Part shown: piece by piece, positions 1-8,992 of the stretch
Numbering within the stretch: position 1 is the stretch's first letter
Layout of the letters: every line of letters begins with the position of its first letter
From: Pseudomonas oryzihabitans NBRC 102199
GTDB taxonomy: Bacteria > Pseudomonadota > Gammaproteobacteria > Pseudomonadales > Pseudomonadaceae
Assembly: GCF_000730625.1 (NCBI RefSeq)
Contig: NZ_BBIT01000001.1
Coordinates: forward strand, 266,609 to 330,608
Direction: 5' to 3'
Length of the DNA stretch: 64,000 nt
Notes under the pieces: model-generated
Told to the model about the DNA's origin: nothing
Seen by the model: only the letters and a program-made list of their open reading frames with translations
The model's database searches: none
Program-made: the position numbers and the translations under genes

Positions 1-53
1 GCGTGCCAGGTATCGCTGAAGGTGCTAAAGGCATCCAGGATCTTAGCCAGCAT
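1..53 (-). CDS. pilR: PilR-like inner-membrane platform protein, N-terminal fragment
   Basis: Only the first 17 codons are visible, reading leftward from an ATG whose complement is at 51-53 and running off the window. The start overlaps the end of pilQ, the usual arrangement of a coupled type IVB pilus operon. In R64-type thin pilus operons the gene after the PilQ ATPase is pilR, the polytopic platform protein. The identity is therefore inferred from position, as the residues seen are too few to recognise the family. Confidence 0.45.
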   Translation of the reverse strand, partial: MLAKILDAFSTFSDTWH

Positions 54-1665
54 GATCAGCCTCCTTGCCGGCGGCGTGCTCGAGCACGTAGCGGTCATTG
101 TCCAGGGGGCCCACGACCTTTTCCGCCATGACCGGATCGACCAGGCCCTCGGCGATCTTCATCAGGGTATGGCGCAGCTTAGTGACGCCCCCCAGCTCCT
201 TGACCCAGTAGTTGCGTGCCTCGGAGGCGCCCTCGTCGCGGAAGACCTGCATGAAGCGGTGGGTCGGCAGCAGGATCTCGGCGACCACCGTCCGGGTGAC
301 GATGCCCAGTCCGCGGCAGTTGTCGCAGCCATCGCCCAGCAGGTGGACGTTCTTGAGCGGAATCAGGCTGGCCAGACGCTCGAACAAGGCGCTGTCGATC
401 CGGCGGCGCGAAGCCGGCGAGCTCAGGGGGATCCGGCAGTGAGGGCAGAGCACGGGCACCAGGGACTGGTTGATGATGCCGGTGGTCAGCGCGGGGTCGG
501 TCGCCAGGCTCTGATCCACACCAAGGTCGACCAGGCGCTGCAGGCTGGCGATGGCGTTGTTGGTGTGCAGGGTGGACAGCACCAAGTGACCGGTCATGGC
601 GCCGCGATAGGCAGCCTTGGCCGATTCCAGGTCACGCATTTCCCCGTACATGAGGATGTCCGGGTCCAGACGCATGCTGTTGGTGATGGCGTCGGCCCAG
701 GTTTCGTCGGCGCCAAGCGCGGTCTGGTTGGCGTTGATCGGATACTCAGGCGGGTCCTCAACGGTGAGGATGTGCTTGGTCTCCTGGCACTCCTCGGCCA
801 TGAGGTTGATCATGACCTGCATTGACTTGGACTTGCCCGATCCGGTCGGGCCGGTGAAGAGGTTGATCCCATAGGGCAGGGTGCGAACACGCTGCAGCAG
901 TTCACAGTGCTCGGGCAGAAAGCCCAGGTCTTCCACGCTGCGTTTGGTCTGGTCGTCGTACAGCAGGCGCAGCACCATCATCGGGCCGTCTGCCTTGGGA
1001 CGGGTGGCGACGCGGGCCCCGAAGAGGCCCAGCTGATCGACGAAGCGACGGCTGACGCGGGCGTCCTGCTTGGTCTCGGGCTGGTAATGCTCCTCGGAGA
1101 CGTCGCACATGGAGTTGTACAGCGCCGAACAGAGCTCCAAGCCGATCGAGGTCGGGATCTCGCTGTAGTTGGTCATCCGGCCATGTTCGCGGAAGCGAAT
1201 CTTGGTGATCTCATGACCCAGCAGGAAGTGGATGTCGGAGGCCCCGCGCTGGTGGGCGATGCCCATGATGCGGATCACCTCCAGCTGACGCTGAGTGCTG
1301 TTGGCGCCGGCGGCTGCCAGACCAGTTCCTGCATTCTGCTCGGCGTCATACAGGCCCTTGATCACGCTCATCGTCACCAGCTTCACGGTGAAGTCGACGC
1401 CAGCGCGCTCCAGGCGATCCATGAAGGCCAGGACATAGGCGTCGGTCTGGTGAGCCTGAGACAGGTATAGCTCACCTCCTGCAGTCAGTGCGCAGAGCTG
1501 CCGTAGCTCAGCCGTAAGCGCCCAGCGGCCCCCGTCGATAGTCAGCAGCTCGCGATCGGCGCCGGTGGCGGCCGCATGCAGCTGCCTGGCGGTTTCTTCT
1601 GGCGCAATCAGCGTAGGCCGGGGCTTGGACTCCTGGTCTGCTAGCGAATGGATGGCGCTGCTCAT
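43..1665 (-). CDS. pilQ: Type IVB pilus assembly ATPase PilQ
   Basis: Cytoplasmic secretion ATPase of the GspE/PilB superfamily (540 aa) that powers extension of the conjugative thin pilus. The sequence shows Walker A GPTGSGKS near residue 271, an Asp-box region, a Walker B region (LMYGEMRD) followed by the STLHTNNA segment, and two Cys pairs (CPHC and CDNC) in the C-terminal zinc site typical of these ATPases. An upstream in-frame extension of about 90 codons is open but arginine/proline-rich and overlaps pilP, so I place the start at MSSAIHSL, two bases from the pilP stop. It belongs to the pilL-N-O-P-Q-R operon. R64 nomenclature is used: this PilQ is the ATPase, not the secretin of type IVA pili. 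Confidence 0.9.
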   Translation of the reverse strand: MSSAIHSLADQESKPRPTLIAPEETARQLHAAATGADRELLTIDGGRWALTAELRQLCALTAGGELYLSQAHQTDAYVLAFMDRLERAGVDFTVKLVTMSVIKGLYDAEQNAGTGLAAAGANSTQRQLEVIRIMGIAHQRGASDIHFLLGHEITKIRFREHGRMTNYSEIPTSIGLELCSALYNSMCDVSEEHYQPETKQDARVSRRFVDQLGLFGARVATRPKADGPMMVLRLLYDDQTKRSVEDLGFLPEHCELLQRVRTLPYGINLFTGPTGSGKSKSMQVMINLMAEECQETKHILTVEDPPEYPINANQTALGADETWADAITNSMRLDPDILMYGEMRDLESAKAAYRGAMTGHLVLSTLHTNNAIASLQRLVDLGVDQSLATDPALTTGIINQSLVPVLCPHCRIPLSSPASRRRIDSALFERLASLIPLKNVHLLGDGCDNCRGLGIVTRTVVAEILLPTHRFMQVFRDEGASEARNYWVKELGGVTKLRHTLMKIAEGLVDPVMAEKVVGPLDNDRYVLEHAAGKEADHAG

Positions 1666-1666
1666 A

Positions 1667-2248
1667 TCAAGGCTCCTGCAGGGCGGTGGGCTCGCCAGCC
1701 GGAACCCCCGGCAGGGCAGATTCGGCGCCGGGCAGCGGCTGGCTGGCCACCGGCATCGACCCCGGTGCCTGGTCGGCGAAACCCAGCGGGAAACGGCGAC
1801 CGCCGCGGCTGAGCTCGACGCCCTGCAGAGAGATCCCGGACAGGCTGTACCCGCCTGGCAGCAGGCCGCCGCCCATGCGGGCCTCAGCGGTCTGGCCGTT
1901 CGGGTAGAGCAGGGTGGCGCGCAGATCTCGGGGCGATCCATACAGCGTCTTCACCACCGGCAGGTACTCGGGGGCTGCGTTCCGCGCGCGCTGCGCCTGG
2001 TCGCTATGAGTGGACGCAACCGGTGCCACAGCAGGCGGCGGTGCGTAGGCCGGCAGGCTGGCAGTGCTGCCTTGTCCGGCGCTGGCCTTGGCCTGGTTCA
2101 GCTCGGCCTGCGCCTTGAAGAACAGCGTCTGGCTCTGCACGGCAGACAGCTCGCCGACGTTGATGCCACCTGTTTCAGCGGCGTGGGCGCCTTGGGCGGC
2201 CACAGCGATCGCGGCGATGAGCAGCAGACGAGAGAGGTCATTGGACAT
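1667..2248 (-). CDS. pilP: Type IVB pilus protein PilP
   Basis: Small exported pilus accessory protein of 193 aa. The first 23 residues form a clean Sec signal peptide with cleavage expected after GAHA. The rest is Ala/Gln-rich with a predicted helical segment (residues 30-60) and a C-terminal region with PilP-like beta segments. The start at MSNDLSRL gives the signal peptide directly; a longer frame would bury it. The gene overlaps the 3' end of pilO by 11 bases and ends one base before pilQ begins. In R64 and in pKLC102/PAPI-1-type ICEs PilP sits between PilO and PilQ, which supports the call more than sequence similarity does. Confidence 0.75.
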   Translation of the reverse strand: MSNDLSRLLLIAAIAVAAQGAHAAETGGINVGELSAVQSQTLFFKAQAELNQAKASAGQGSTASLPAYAPPPAVAPVASTHSDQAQRARNAAPEYLPVVKTLYGSPRDLRATLLYPNGQTAEARMGGGLLPGGYSLSGISLQGVELSRGGRRFPLGFADQAPGSMPVASQPLPGAESALPGVPAGEPTALQEP

Positions 2249-3596
2249 AGAGGTCTCCTGTGACCGACCACAGCAGTCGCTCACCTTGCAGTTGGGTCTT
2301 GATCTCGCGCAGCCGCAGGCCTGGTTGAACCAGGTCCTGGAGCATCACGGCGGGAGGTAGCAGGCTCTGGTACTGGAATTCGTAGTGCTTCCAATCCGGT
2401 GGCGGCGGTGCAGGCGGAACGGGTTGGCCCGGCAGAGCCGGTGGCGCCGGCGGGGTCACCGGCAGCTCGCGCACGGTCAGCTCGGTCTGTTGCCGATTGA
2501 AGTGCGACGTCAGGGCGGCCAGCGCGCTGCTGGCGGGTGCCAACGACTCATCGCCGGCCACGGCCAGCTGCAGGTCGCGCTTGAGCGCGGCGCTGTTGCC
2601 GGCGTCAAAGAAGCCCGGGTCGTCCGCGAAGTGGCCGGCAGTTACGGCGAGCAGGTCCAGCGCTGAGCTGGTGCCCGTGCGCTTGTACACGCTGGAGACC
2701 AGGGCGCCGTCGCACTGCGCCGAGTCGAACCGCCAGCCGGCCATGGCCAGCGGCAGGCTGTCGATCACCCCATTGCAGCCGGCGATGAAGGTGTCTGGAG
2801 CGATCTGCTTTGCCCAGGGATGGTCCAGGGCCTGCAGCGGCTGCTCCTTGCCAGTCTCCTTGCTCATGGCGGCCAGCTGGGCTTGCTGTTGGGCCGCTAT
2901 CAGGGCCTGAGCCTCGCGCGCCTCGCCCTGCTTGTGGGACTGCCAGACCTTCCAGCCCGCAAAGCCACCCACGACCAGGACAGCCATAAGGCCTATCCGG
3001 GTGGCCTCGCCGGTCGAAAGACCCAGGGTGAGCTGACGCAGGCGGTAGTCGCGCTTGAGGTTGGCCGGTGCCAGCAGCGCCTCGATGTCCAGGACCTGGC
3101 CACCGCGGCCGAACTCCGCCGGCAGATACAGCTCGTCAAAGACCAGGCTACGGGCCAGCAGCTGATTCAGCTTGCGCTCGATCTCATCACGCGAGCCGAC
3201 CCGATCGCTGCCGGGCACCACGGCGCCGTCGTGGACGGCCACCAGGGCATAGCGCTCGGCTTCCGGATCTACCGCCCAGGCCGCAAGCCACGAATTGCCC
3301 AGCTGGCCAGCCAGGGCTGCGGCGAGTGAGTACATGCCCTTCATGGCGCCGGCGCTGCGCGCGACGAAGCCGGCCTGGATCACCGAGCCTGAGTGGCGAA
3401 TGGCGACGATGTCCATCTGATGCTCGCGACCATAGTCGCGGGCTTCCTTCATGTACTTGGTCAGGCTGCCCAGGGGGTGCCAGATCAGGCCGGTCACGAA
3501 GTCGCGGCCGTGGTAGTGCAGCACCTGCACGGTGCCGTCTGCCGCCGGTGCGGCAGCCGCTGCGCGCTTTCGCGAACCAAACAGGGACTTGGCCAT
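2238..3596 (-). CDS. pilO: Type IVB pilus inner-membrane protein PilO
   Basis: A 452-aa protein with a cytoplasmic N-terminal half, one transmembrane helix at about residues 198-216, and a periplasmic C-terminal half ending in a proline-rich linker (about 385-405) and a short terminal domain. This architecture matches PilO of R64-type pili, which connects the inner-membrane platform with the secretin. A pair of cysteines (AGCNGV and SAQCDG, near residues 267 and 294) may form a periplasmic disulphide. The start lies three bases after the pilN stop and the end overlaps pilP, so the genes are probably co-translated. Confidence 0.85.
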   Translation of the reverse strand: MAKSLFGSRKRAAAAAPAADGTVQVLHYHGRDFVTGLIWHPLGSLTKYMKEARDYGREHQMDIVAIRHSGSVIQAGFVARSAGAMKGMYSLAAALAGQLGNSWLAAWAVDPEAERYALVAVHDGAVVPGSDRVGSRDEIERKLNQLLARSLVFDELYLPAEFGRGGQVLDIEALLAPANLKRDYRLRQLTLGLSTGEATRIGLMAVLVVGGFAGWKVWQSHKQGEAREAQALIAAQQQAQLAAMSKETGKEQPLQALDHPWAKQIAPDTFIAGCNGVIDSLPLAMAGWRFDSAQCDGALVSSVYKRTGTSSALDLLAVTAGHFADDPGFFDAGNSAALKRDLQLAVAGDESLAPASSALAALTSHFNRQQTELTVRELPVTPPAPPALPGQPVPPAPPPPDWKHYEFQYQSLLPPAVMLQDLVQPGLRLREIKTQLQGERLLWSVTGDLYVQ

Positions 3597-3599
3597 GGG

Positions 3600-5327
3600 T
3601 CAGCCCATCAGGATCGGCGTGATCAGCACCACCAGGACGCTGTGCGTCGAGGTGCGGGTGCGACCGCCGCCCAGGCCGAAGAAGCCGGGCTCACCAACGC
3701 CAACCTTGTTGGTGTCTTCGCTCAGCTCATCGAAGCCGGACAGGATCAGCGTCTGGCCGCTCTTGAGCTTGACCTTGGGCGAGAGTGACTTGGCGTCGTA
3801 GTCCGGGACCTGGATGCTCGAACTGTTCGAGGTGAAGGTCTGGAAGGTGGGCTTGGAGCTCATGTTGATGGAGATCATCAGCATCAGCTCGTCGCGATCC
3901 ATGACGCGCGGCAGCAGGGTCATGTTGAAGCCGCTGGTGATGGTGCCCGGGGTGAGCGCCGTACTGGAGCCCACCGAGGCGGTGTTGGTCGTGGAGCTTG
4001 CGGCCACGTAGCCCTTCACGTTGCCGATCTGCAGCGGCGCCGGTTGCAGGTTCAGGGTGGTGACAGAGGGCGAACGCACGTTGGACACGCGGCCTTGCTC
4101 GGCCAGAGCCTGGATGATGACGTTGGACCCGGCCAGGGCCGAGCTCGACGTGTTGACGATGCCTACGGAGCCACTGATGGCACTGGTGCTGATGCCCGGC
4201 ACCACGTTGGCCAGCGACAGGTTCCACTTGTTGGAGAGCGACTTGTAGACGGCGGCCCAATTGACGCCCAGCTGGTCGGTGTCGTTGAGCGTGACCTCGA
4301 AGACTTTGACGTTGAACAGCACCTGCTGACTGATGCTGCGGTTGGTGCTGTCCAGGTAGGCCTGGATCCGGTCCAGGACCTCGGGGCGATCCGTAACGGT
4401 CAGGGTGCCGGTCGAGGTGCTCAAGAACGAGCGACCTGCCGGCGCGGTGCTGAGCATCGCCTTCACGTTGTTCTGGATGTCCGCCAGGATCGAAGACTTC
4501 AGGCGAACCGTGGTGCTCTGGCTGCTGCCGGATTCACCGGAGACGCCGCTGTTGCTGGAGCCGCTACCACCGCTGGTGCCCGAGCCGACGCCGGCGCTAG
4601 TGTTCATGCCCGAGCGCACGGTGCTCTCGATGACCTGGTCGTCGCCGAAGGCATAGACGTCGAATACGCGGGTATCGTAGTAGCTGATCCGCACGGCGCG
4701 CTCGGCCGGCGAGTACCGCCAGGCCAGGCCCAGGCGAGCGGTGACTTCATCCAGCAGGCCGGAGAGCCGGCCGCTGTAGGCCAGGCCGCTGACCTTGCCG
4801 ATGCTGGCGAGGGTCGTCGCGTCCAGCGGGCGAGATGCGGCCGGGGGCGTGGTGGTTGCCCCTGCCGTGGCACCGGCGCCGCTGATGACGCCGACCGGCA
4901 GCAGGCCGGCCAAGCTATCAGGGCTACCGCCTGCCATGGCGGCCATGCCCGCGCCGCCGCTGTAGACGCTGGGTGCCAGGGCATCCGGCGAGATGAGCAC
5001 GGGCACGCCACACTGGCTGGTGATATAGCCGGCGATCTCAGTGAGGCCAACGCTCCCAGAGGGACGGTAGACCAGCTCACAGTCGCTCGCGGTGGGCAAG
5101 CCGCGACGGGCGACCAGGGGCTGGGTAGAGACCCACGGCTTGTCGCTGAAGACGACGGTGTCGCGCTTGGGCTCAGCCTGCTGGTTGCGCAGCACTGCGG
5201 CGTAACTGGAGGCCTCCTGCCCCTGCAGGGTGGCGCGCCCGGCGGCTTCGTCGACACGCTGCACAGAGCTGCAGCTGGCGAGCAGCACCGCTGTTGCCAG
5301 CAGGCTGGGGCGGAAAAGACGACTCAT
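3600..5327 (-). CDS. pilN: Type IVB pilus secretin lipoprotein PilN
   Basis: Outer-membrane secretin (575 aa) that forms the pore for the conjugative pilus. The N-terminus is a lipoprotein signal with lipobox LLASC (Cys18). The middle contains N-domain-like segments, and a Gly/Ser-rich linker lies near residues 240-270. The C-terminal third is a secretin domain ending in the typical SGQTLILSGF and HSVLVVLITP segments. The start overlaps the pilL stop by four bases (ATGA), so translation is coupled. PilN lipoprotein secretins of this size are standard in R64, PAPI-1 and pKLC102. Confidence 0.92.
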   Translation of the reverse strand: MSRLFRPSLLATAVLLASCSSVQRVDEAAGRATLQGQEASSYAAVLRNQQAEPKRDTVVFSDKPWVSTQPLVARRGLPTASDCELVYRPSGSVGLTEIAGYITSQCGVPVLISPDALAPSVYSGGAGMAAMAGGSPDSLAGLLPVGVISGAGATAGATTTPPAASRPLDATTLASIGKVSGLAYSGRLSGLLDEVTARLGLAWRYSPAERAVRISYYDTRVFDVYAFGDDQVIESTVRSGMNTSAGVGSGTSGGSGSSNSGVSGESGSSQSTTVRLKSSILADIQNNVKAMLSTAPAGRSFLSTSTGTLTVTDRPEVLDRIQAYLDSTNRSISQQVLFNVKVFEVTLNDTDQLGVNWAAVYKSLSNKWNLSLANVVPGISTSAISGSVGIVNTSSSALAGSNVIIQALAEQGRVSNVRSPSVTTLNLQPAPLQIGNVKGYVAASSTTNTASVGSSTALTPGTITSGFNMTLLPRVMDRDELMLMISINMSSKPTFQTFTSNSSSIQVPDYDAKSLSPKVKLKSGQTLILSGFDELSEDTNKVGVGEPGFFGLGGGRTRTSTHSVLVVLITPILMG

Positions 5328-6610
5328 GACTTCTTCCTCTCGGAAACATGGACGATGCGCTGGCTGGAGCGGCCGTCGACGATGAAGGAGCGCGGGGCGC
5401 CGTCGTAAAGCGGGAAGACCTGCGCGATGGCCTCGGCGAAGGTGCCCTTGAAGTGCAGGGCGGCCTCGATGGGGTAGTCCAGATCGTCAGCCGTCCACAC
5501 CACCTGCCAGCCGGCGCGCTTGGCCCAGGCCTCGACGCTGCGGCGCAAGGTGCTGCCGACCGGTGCGTCCCAGGTCTGGGCGATGACGCTGGCCGGCTCG
5601 GTCAGACGCACGGAGGGTAGGGAGTAGGCGGACGGAGTGGGCGCGACGGCTTTCGCCGGTGCCGGTGCGGCAACGGAGGTGGTGTGGTCGACTTTTGTGG
5701 TCCGGGCCGCGACAACAGCGGCAGGCTTCGGCACCTGGTGACTGGGTGCTACCGTCGGTGCAGGAGAAGGCGTGGCTACAGGCGTTGCAGCCGCCAGAGA
5801 GGTGCCCTGCGTCTGGGGGACGGTTGGAGATTGCCGGACAGGCAGTGTCACCCCAGGCGTTTGGACCGGCGCGGATGTCAGCGCCGCGCCGGCGGGCAGA
5901 GGTTCGACTGCGGCAGGGGTAGAGGTGTTCGGCACGGAAGCGCCTGGCACCACGACCTTCGCAGGTGTCGGGTGGGTCTCCAGCGGCTTGGCTGCCGGGA
6001 CGGTGGCCACGGTCACCGCGGCAGTGCTGGCGGGCGCTGTGATCGGTTTGCTGACCGGGGCTGGCGAGAGCGCTGCGTGCGCCGCTGCATAGCGTTGGCC
6101 CTCAGGCAGTTGATAGCCCGGACGCAGCACGAAGCACACTGACCGCATGACCTCATCGACCTTCACCTGCCAGGCCGGCCCGGCCAGGACCTGCAGTGTG
6201 TTGCGCAAGCTCATGGGGCCGAGCTTGTACTGGGCGGCCGGCAGCGGCCGGGTGAAGAGGATGTTCACGTGACCTTGATCGGGGCCGCACAGGCTGTAGC
6301 CGGAACGGTTGACCACATACTGCATGGAGTCGCGAACGGTCGGCTTCATGTTGGCCGGGATGTTCACGTCGATGATCTGGGCCATCAGGTCCCGTTGCTC
6401 GGTCTCCGGCGCCGTGTTCACCAGCGTGTAGCGGCCGTAGCGCACCTGGGGCTCTGAGGCAGCGCCTTTCGGATAGAGATCGGGCTGTAGCAGCTCAGGA
6501 TTTCGCGAGCTGTCCGGGCCGGTAGCCGGTGGTGCGGATTCGTGTGCAACGCAGCCGGCCAGAGCGGCGGCGAGTGCCAGCGGAGAGAGGGTGGAGAGCT
6601 TCCAGGTCAT
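5324..6610 (-). CDS. pilL: ICE type IV pilus lipoprotein PilL (PFGI-1 class), TcpQ domain
   Basis: First gene of the pilus operon, 428 aa. It has a lipoprotein signal (LAGC, Cys20) and an N-terminal domain of about 140 residues. A long Ala/Pro/Thr/Val low-complexity linker follows (about 165-325), then a C-terminal TcpQ-type domain with WDAPVGSTLRRSVEAWAKRAGW and ending HVSERKKS. TcpQ domains assist secretin placement. The linker is the part duplicated in a decayed copy near 25.2 kb. Upstream lie about 120 bases with a GA-dinucleotide run (6702-6713) and no clear promoter that I can name. Confidence 0.88.
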   Translation of the reverse strand: MTWKLSTLSPLALAAALAGCVAHESAPPATGPDSSRNPELLQPDLYPKGAASEPQVRYGRYTLVNTAPETEQRDLMAQIIDVNIPANMKPTVRDSMQYVVNRSGYSLCGPDQGHVNILFTRPLPAAQYKLGPMSLRNTLQVLAGPAWQVKVDEVMRSVCFVLRPGYQLPEGQRYAAAHAALSPAPVSKPITAPASTAAVTVATVPAAKPLETHPTPAKVVVPGASVPNTSTPAAVEPLPAGAALTSAPVQTPGVTLPVRQSPTVPQTQGTSLAAATPVATPSPAPTVAPSHQVPKPAAVVAARTTKVDHTTSVAAPAPAKAVAPTPSAYSLPSVRLTEPASVIAQTWDAPVGSTLRRSVEAWAKRAGWQVVWTADDLDYPIEAALHFKGTFAEAIAQVFPLYDGAPRSFIVDGRSSQRIVHVSERKKS

Positions 6611-6729
6611 GTGCGGCGTGGCCCCAATTCGTGATGGGGCTCACGGTGCCAGCACAGCTAGCTAGAAGCAGGGGATAACCGTATTTGAAGCCAAATAGGT
6701 TGAGAGAGAGAGAGCCGCTGAACCTTTAT

Positions 6730-6957
6730 CTAAGGCTTTAGGCGGTTCCTATTTTGACGATTCTCGGCGACTTGTTTGCCTAGGACTTCGTCGGTTACAG
6801 ATGAACCGGATTGCTCTGCAGCCTCTCGAACCTCCTCAGCGGATGCCCCTATCTTTCTCCCTTTTTCTTCGTAGTTTTCGGGTTTTATAGGTAGCGGCTT
6901 ATCAACCTCGTCCTTGTCATTGCCTCTCTCATCATCGTTCTGTTTCGAATCTGCCAT
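6730..6957 (-). CDS. Small hydrophilic protein, DUF3606-like
   Basis: A 75-aa, strongly charged, soluble protein with no cysteine and no membrane segment. The central stretch (ENYEEKGRKIGASAEEVREA) resembles DUF3606, a small family often found on plasmids and ICEs with no established function. The ATG at 6957 was chosen because the frame upstream reads into the 3' end of the helicase gene. It lies between the helicase and pilL and has about 70 bases of leader, so it may have its own promoter. The family assignment is tentative. Confidence 0.6.
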   Translation of the reverse strand: MADSKQNDDERGNDKDEVDKPLPIKPENYEEKGRKIGASAEEVREAAEQSGSSVTDEVLGKQVAENRQNRNRLKP

Positions 6958-7030
6958 GACGTTCGTCCATATGTGATTGGGGATAACGGCCTGGGACAGT
7001 CTAGCGCTGCTACTGGGTTTCGGATCTGCA

Positions 7031-8992
7031 TCATTGCAAATGTCTGGCAAGATACTTCTCCACCTCGTCTACAAGCTCTGGCTCTATCAAGTCTTGCGCA
7101 ATCCGCCGCTTGTCTTGAAGCATCTGCCACAGCTGCAGATCAATGCTGTTCTCGACCAGCGGGATCTTCACCACCACCAGGCGCCGCTGTCCATTACGGT
7201 AGGCACGGTCCTCGGCCTGGTCCTGCAGCCCCGGCGTCCAGGGCAGGCCCAGGAAAAACACGTAGTTGGCAGCGGTCAGGTTGTTGCCGGTGCCAGCGGC
7301 TGACGTCGTGCCAATAAAGACCCGGCAATCGGCGTCCTGCTGGAAGCGATCGATTACCTTCTGCCGCTTCGTGAGGCTGTCAGTGCCAACCAGGGTGACG
7401 CATCCCAGGCCTGCCGCCTCGCACAGCTGCTGCAACGTGGCCACCGTCTCCTTGTACTCACAAAAGAGGATCACCTTGTCCTCGGGATCCAGCTCGCCCA
7501 GCATTTCCATCACCACCGGCACCTTCACGCGCTCCAGTAGCTGGCGAAGCCGACCCAACCGCGCGAACACGGGCTGATCGGCGTTGCGGATGGCGTTGTA
7601 CTCGACCTGCTGCGCCTCATCGAGCACGACCGGCACGGTCTGCCGCTGCTTACCCTTGAGATCGGGCAGCACGTCTTTGCGCCGACGCAGCATCCAGTCG
7701 CCGATCTCGGCGCGTAGCCCCTGGCGAAATTCAGAGCTGCCGGCGAAGCGCTCGCAGAAGTCCTTGAGTGGCAGCTGCCCGATGGGGTGGCCCGACAGGC
7801 GCAGCAGCGTATGGAGCTCCGACTCGCGATTGAGCACCGGTGTCCCGGTCAGCAGGTAGCGATTGGGCACCTTGGCGGCGATGTCGAAGCCGTTGCGCGT
7901 CCAGGCGGCCGTGGGCTCCTTCAACCGGTGGGCCTCGTCGATGATCATCACGGCGAACTGATCGGCGATCGCGACGAAGTCGCCCAGGCGCTCGTAATTG
8001 ACGATCACCCACTGGGCGTCAGCCTGATAACGCTGCCGGGCGATTCGCGCGTCCGGATAGACCGCCTGGATCTCCCGCTCCCAATTGATCACCAGGCTGG
8101 CCAGGACCACCACCAGGATCTGGTGGCCAGTGGACTGGATGCCTGCGGCGATCACCGCTTGGCGACTCTTGCCCAGCCCCATGTCATCGGCCAGCAGCGC
8201 GCTGGTGCGCTGCAGCAGGTGACGGATTCCGGCAGGCTGGTGGGACATCAGCGAATACGGCTTGAGCTCGGCCTCGATGGCCTGCAGCGTCCAGCTGGTC
8301 TTGGCGATGTCAGGCACCGCGGCCAGGTAGACGTCTGCAGCACTGTCCTCTTCTGCAGAGGACGCATTGCGCGCCTGCGGAGGTCCTCCGATCGACATCG
8401 CTGTGACGTCACGCGCTGCACTGACCGATCCGTCGGACAGTAGCTCCTGGAGCACGTCGAGCATCTCGAACTGCTCCTCGAGCAGTCCAAGCTCTAGGAT
8501 CAGGTTGCTGCGTAGGATCTCGGCGGAGGCTGGCACTCGCCAAGCGCGGCTCGTCGAGAGGAAGGCGCCGTGCATACGCTTGGCCACGGCGACGCAGCCC
8601 GGATGATAGTCGCCGGAGAGCACCACGCCGCCACTGGACAGCGGCGCGATCCGCAGGCGCATTCCCCAGATGAAGAGGTCTCGTCGGGCATCGGCCTGGG
8701 CGTCGGCGATCTTGCGGCTGAAACCCGGCCAGTCCTGGACAAAACGACCGTCGGCCAGCTCACCCAGTTGGTGAAAGAGCACGTCCAGGTCCAGCAGCCG
8801 TCGATGTGGCAGCCGCCAGTATCCAGACAACGGATGTTCGCCGCGGCGAATGAAGGTGCCGCCACGGCCCGTCAGCAGGCGGTTGGCCCCTTCCAGATAA
8901 GGCATCTTGAGGCCAAAATCATAGCCGTCGAACACGGCGCGCTGCAGGAGCTGGGATGTGCCTGAGGTATTGCGAAGGGAGGGCCGCTTCAT
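7031..8992 (-). CDS. SNF2-family DEAD/DEAH-box helicase
   Basis: Superfamily 2 ATPase of 653 aa with an N-terminal extension of about 240 residues of unknown role. The helicase core shows motif I DDMGLGKS, motif II IIDEAHRLKE, motif III LLTGTPVLN, a C-terminal RecA lobe with ILFCEYKETV, and motif VI in QAEDRAYRNGQ. These are hallmarks of SNF2 translocases, which move along double-stranded DNA rather than unwind it. The start overlaps the preceding PcfJ-like gene by four bases (ATGA). SNF2-like helicases occur in ICE backbones and in defence systems such as DISARM, but no methyltransferase or other DISARM subunit lies nearby. A diverged fragment of the same gene end is found at 27.04-27.16 kb. 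Confidence 0.9.
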   Translation of the reverse strand: MKRPSLRNTSGTSQLLQRAVFDGYDFGLKMPYLEGANRLLTGRGGTFIRRGEHPLSGYWRLPHRRLLDLDVLFHQLGELADGRFVQDWPGFSRKIADAQADARRDLFIWGMRLRIAPLSSGGVVLSGDYHPGCVAVAKRMHGAFLSTSRAWRVPASAEILRSNLILELGLLEEQFEMLDVLQELLSDGSVSAARDVTAMSIGGPPQARNASSAEEDSAADVYLAAVPDIAKTSWTLQAIEAELKPYSLMSHQPAGIRHLLQRTSALLADDMGLGKSRQAVIAAGIQSTGHQILVVVLASLVINWEREIQAVYPDARIARQRYQADAQWVIVNYERLGDFVAIADQFAVMIIDEAHRLKEPTAAWTRNGFDIAAKVPNRYLLTGTPVLNRESELHTLLRLSGHPIGQLPLKDFCERFAGSSEFRQGLRAEIGDWMLRRRKDVLPDLKGKQRQTVPVVLDEAQQVEYNAIRNADQPVFARLGRLRQLLERVKVPVVMEMLGELDPEDKVILFCEYKETVATLQQLCEAAGLGCVTLVGTDSLTKRQKVIDRFQQDADCRVFIGTTSAAGTGNNLTAANYVFFLGLPWTPGLQDQAEDRAYRNGQRRLVVVKIPLVENSIDLQLWQMLQDKRRIAQDLIEPELVDEVEKYLARHLQ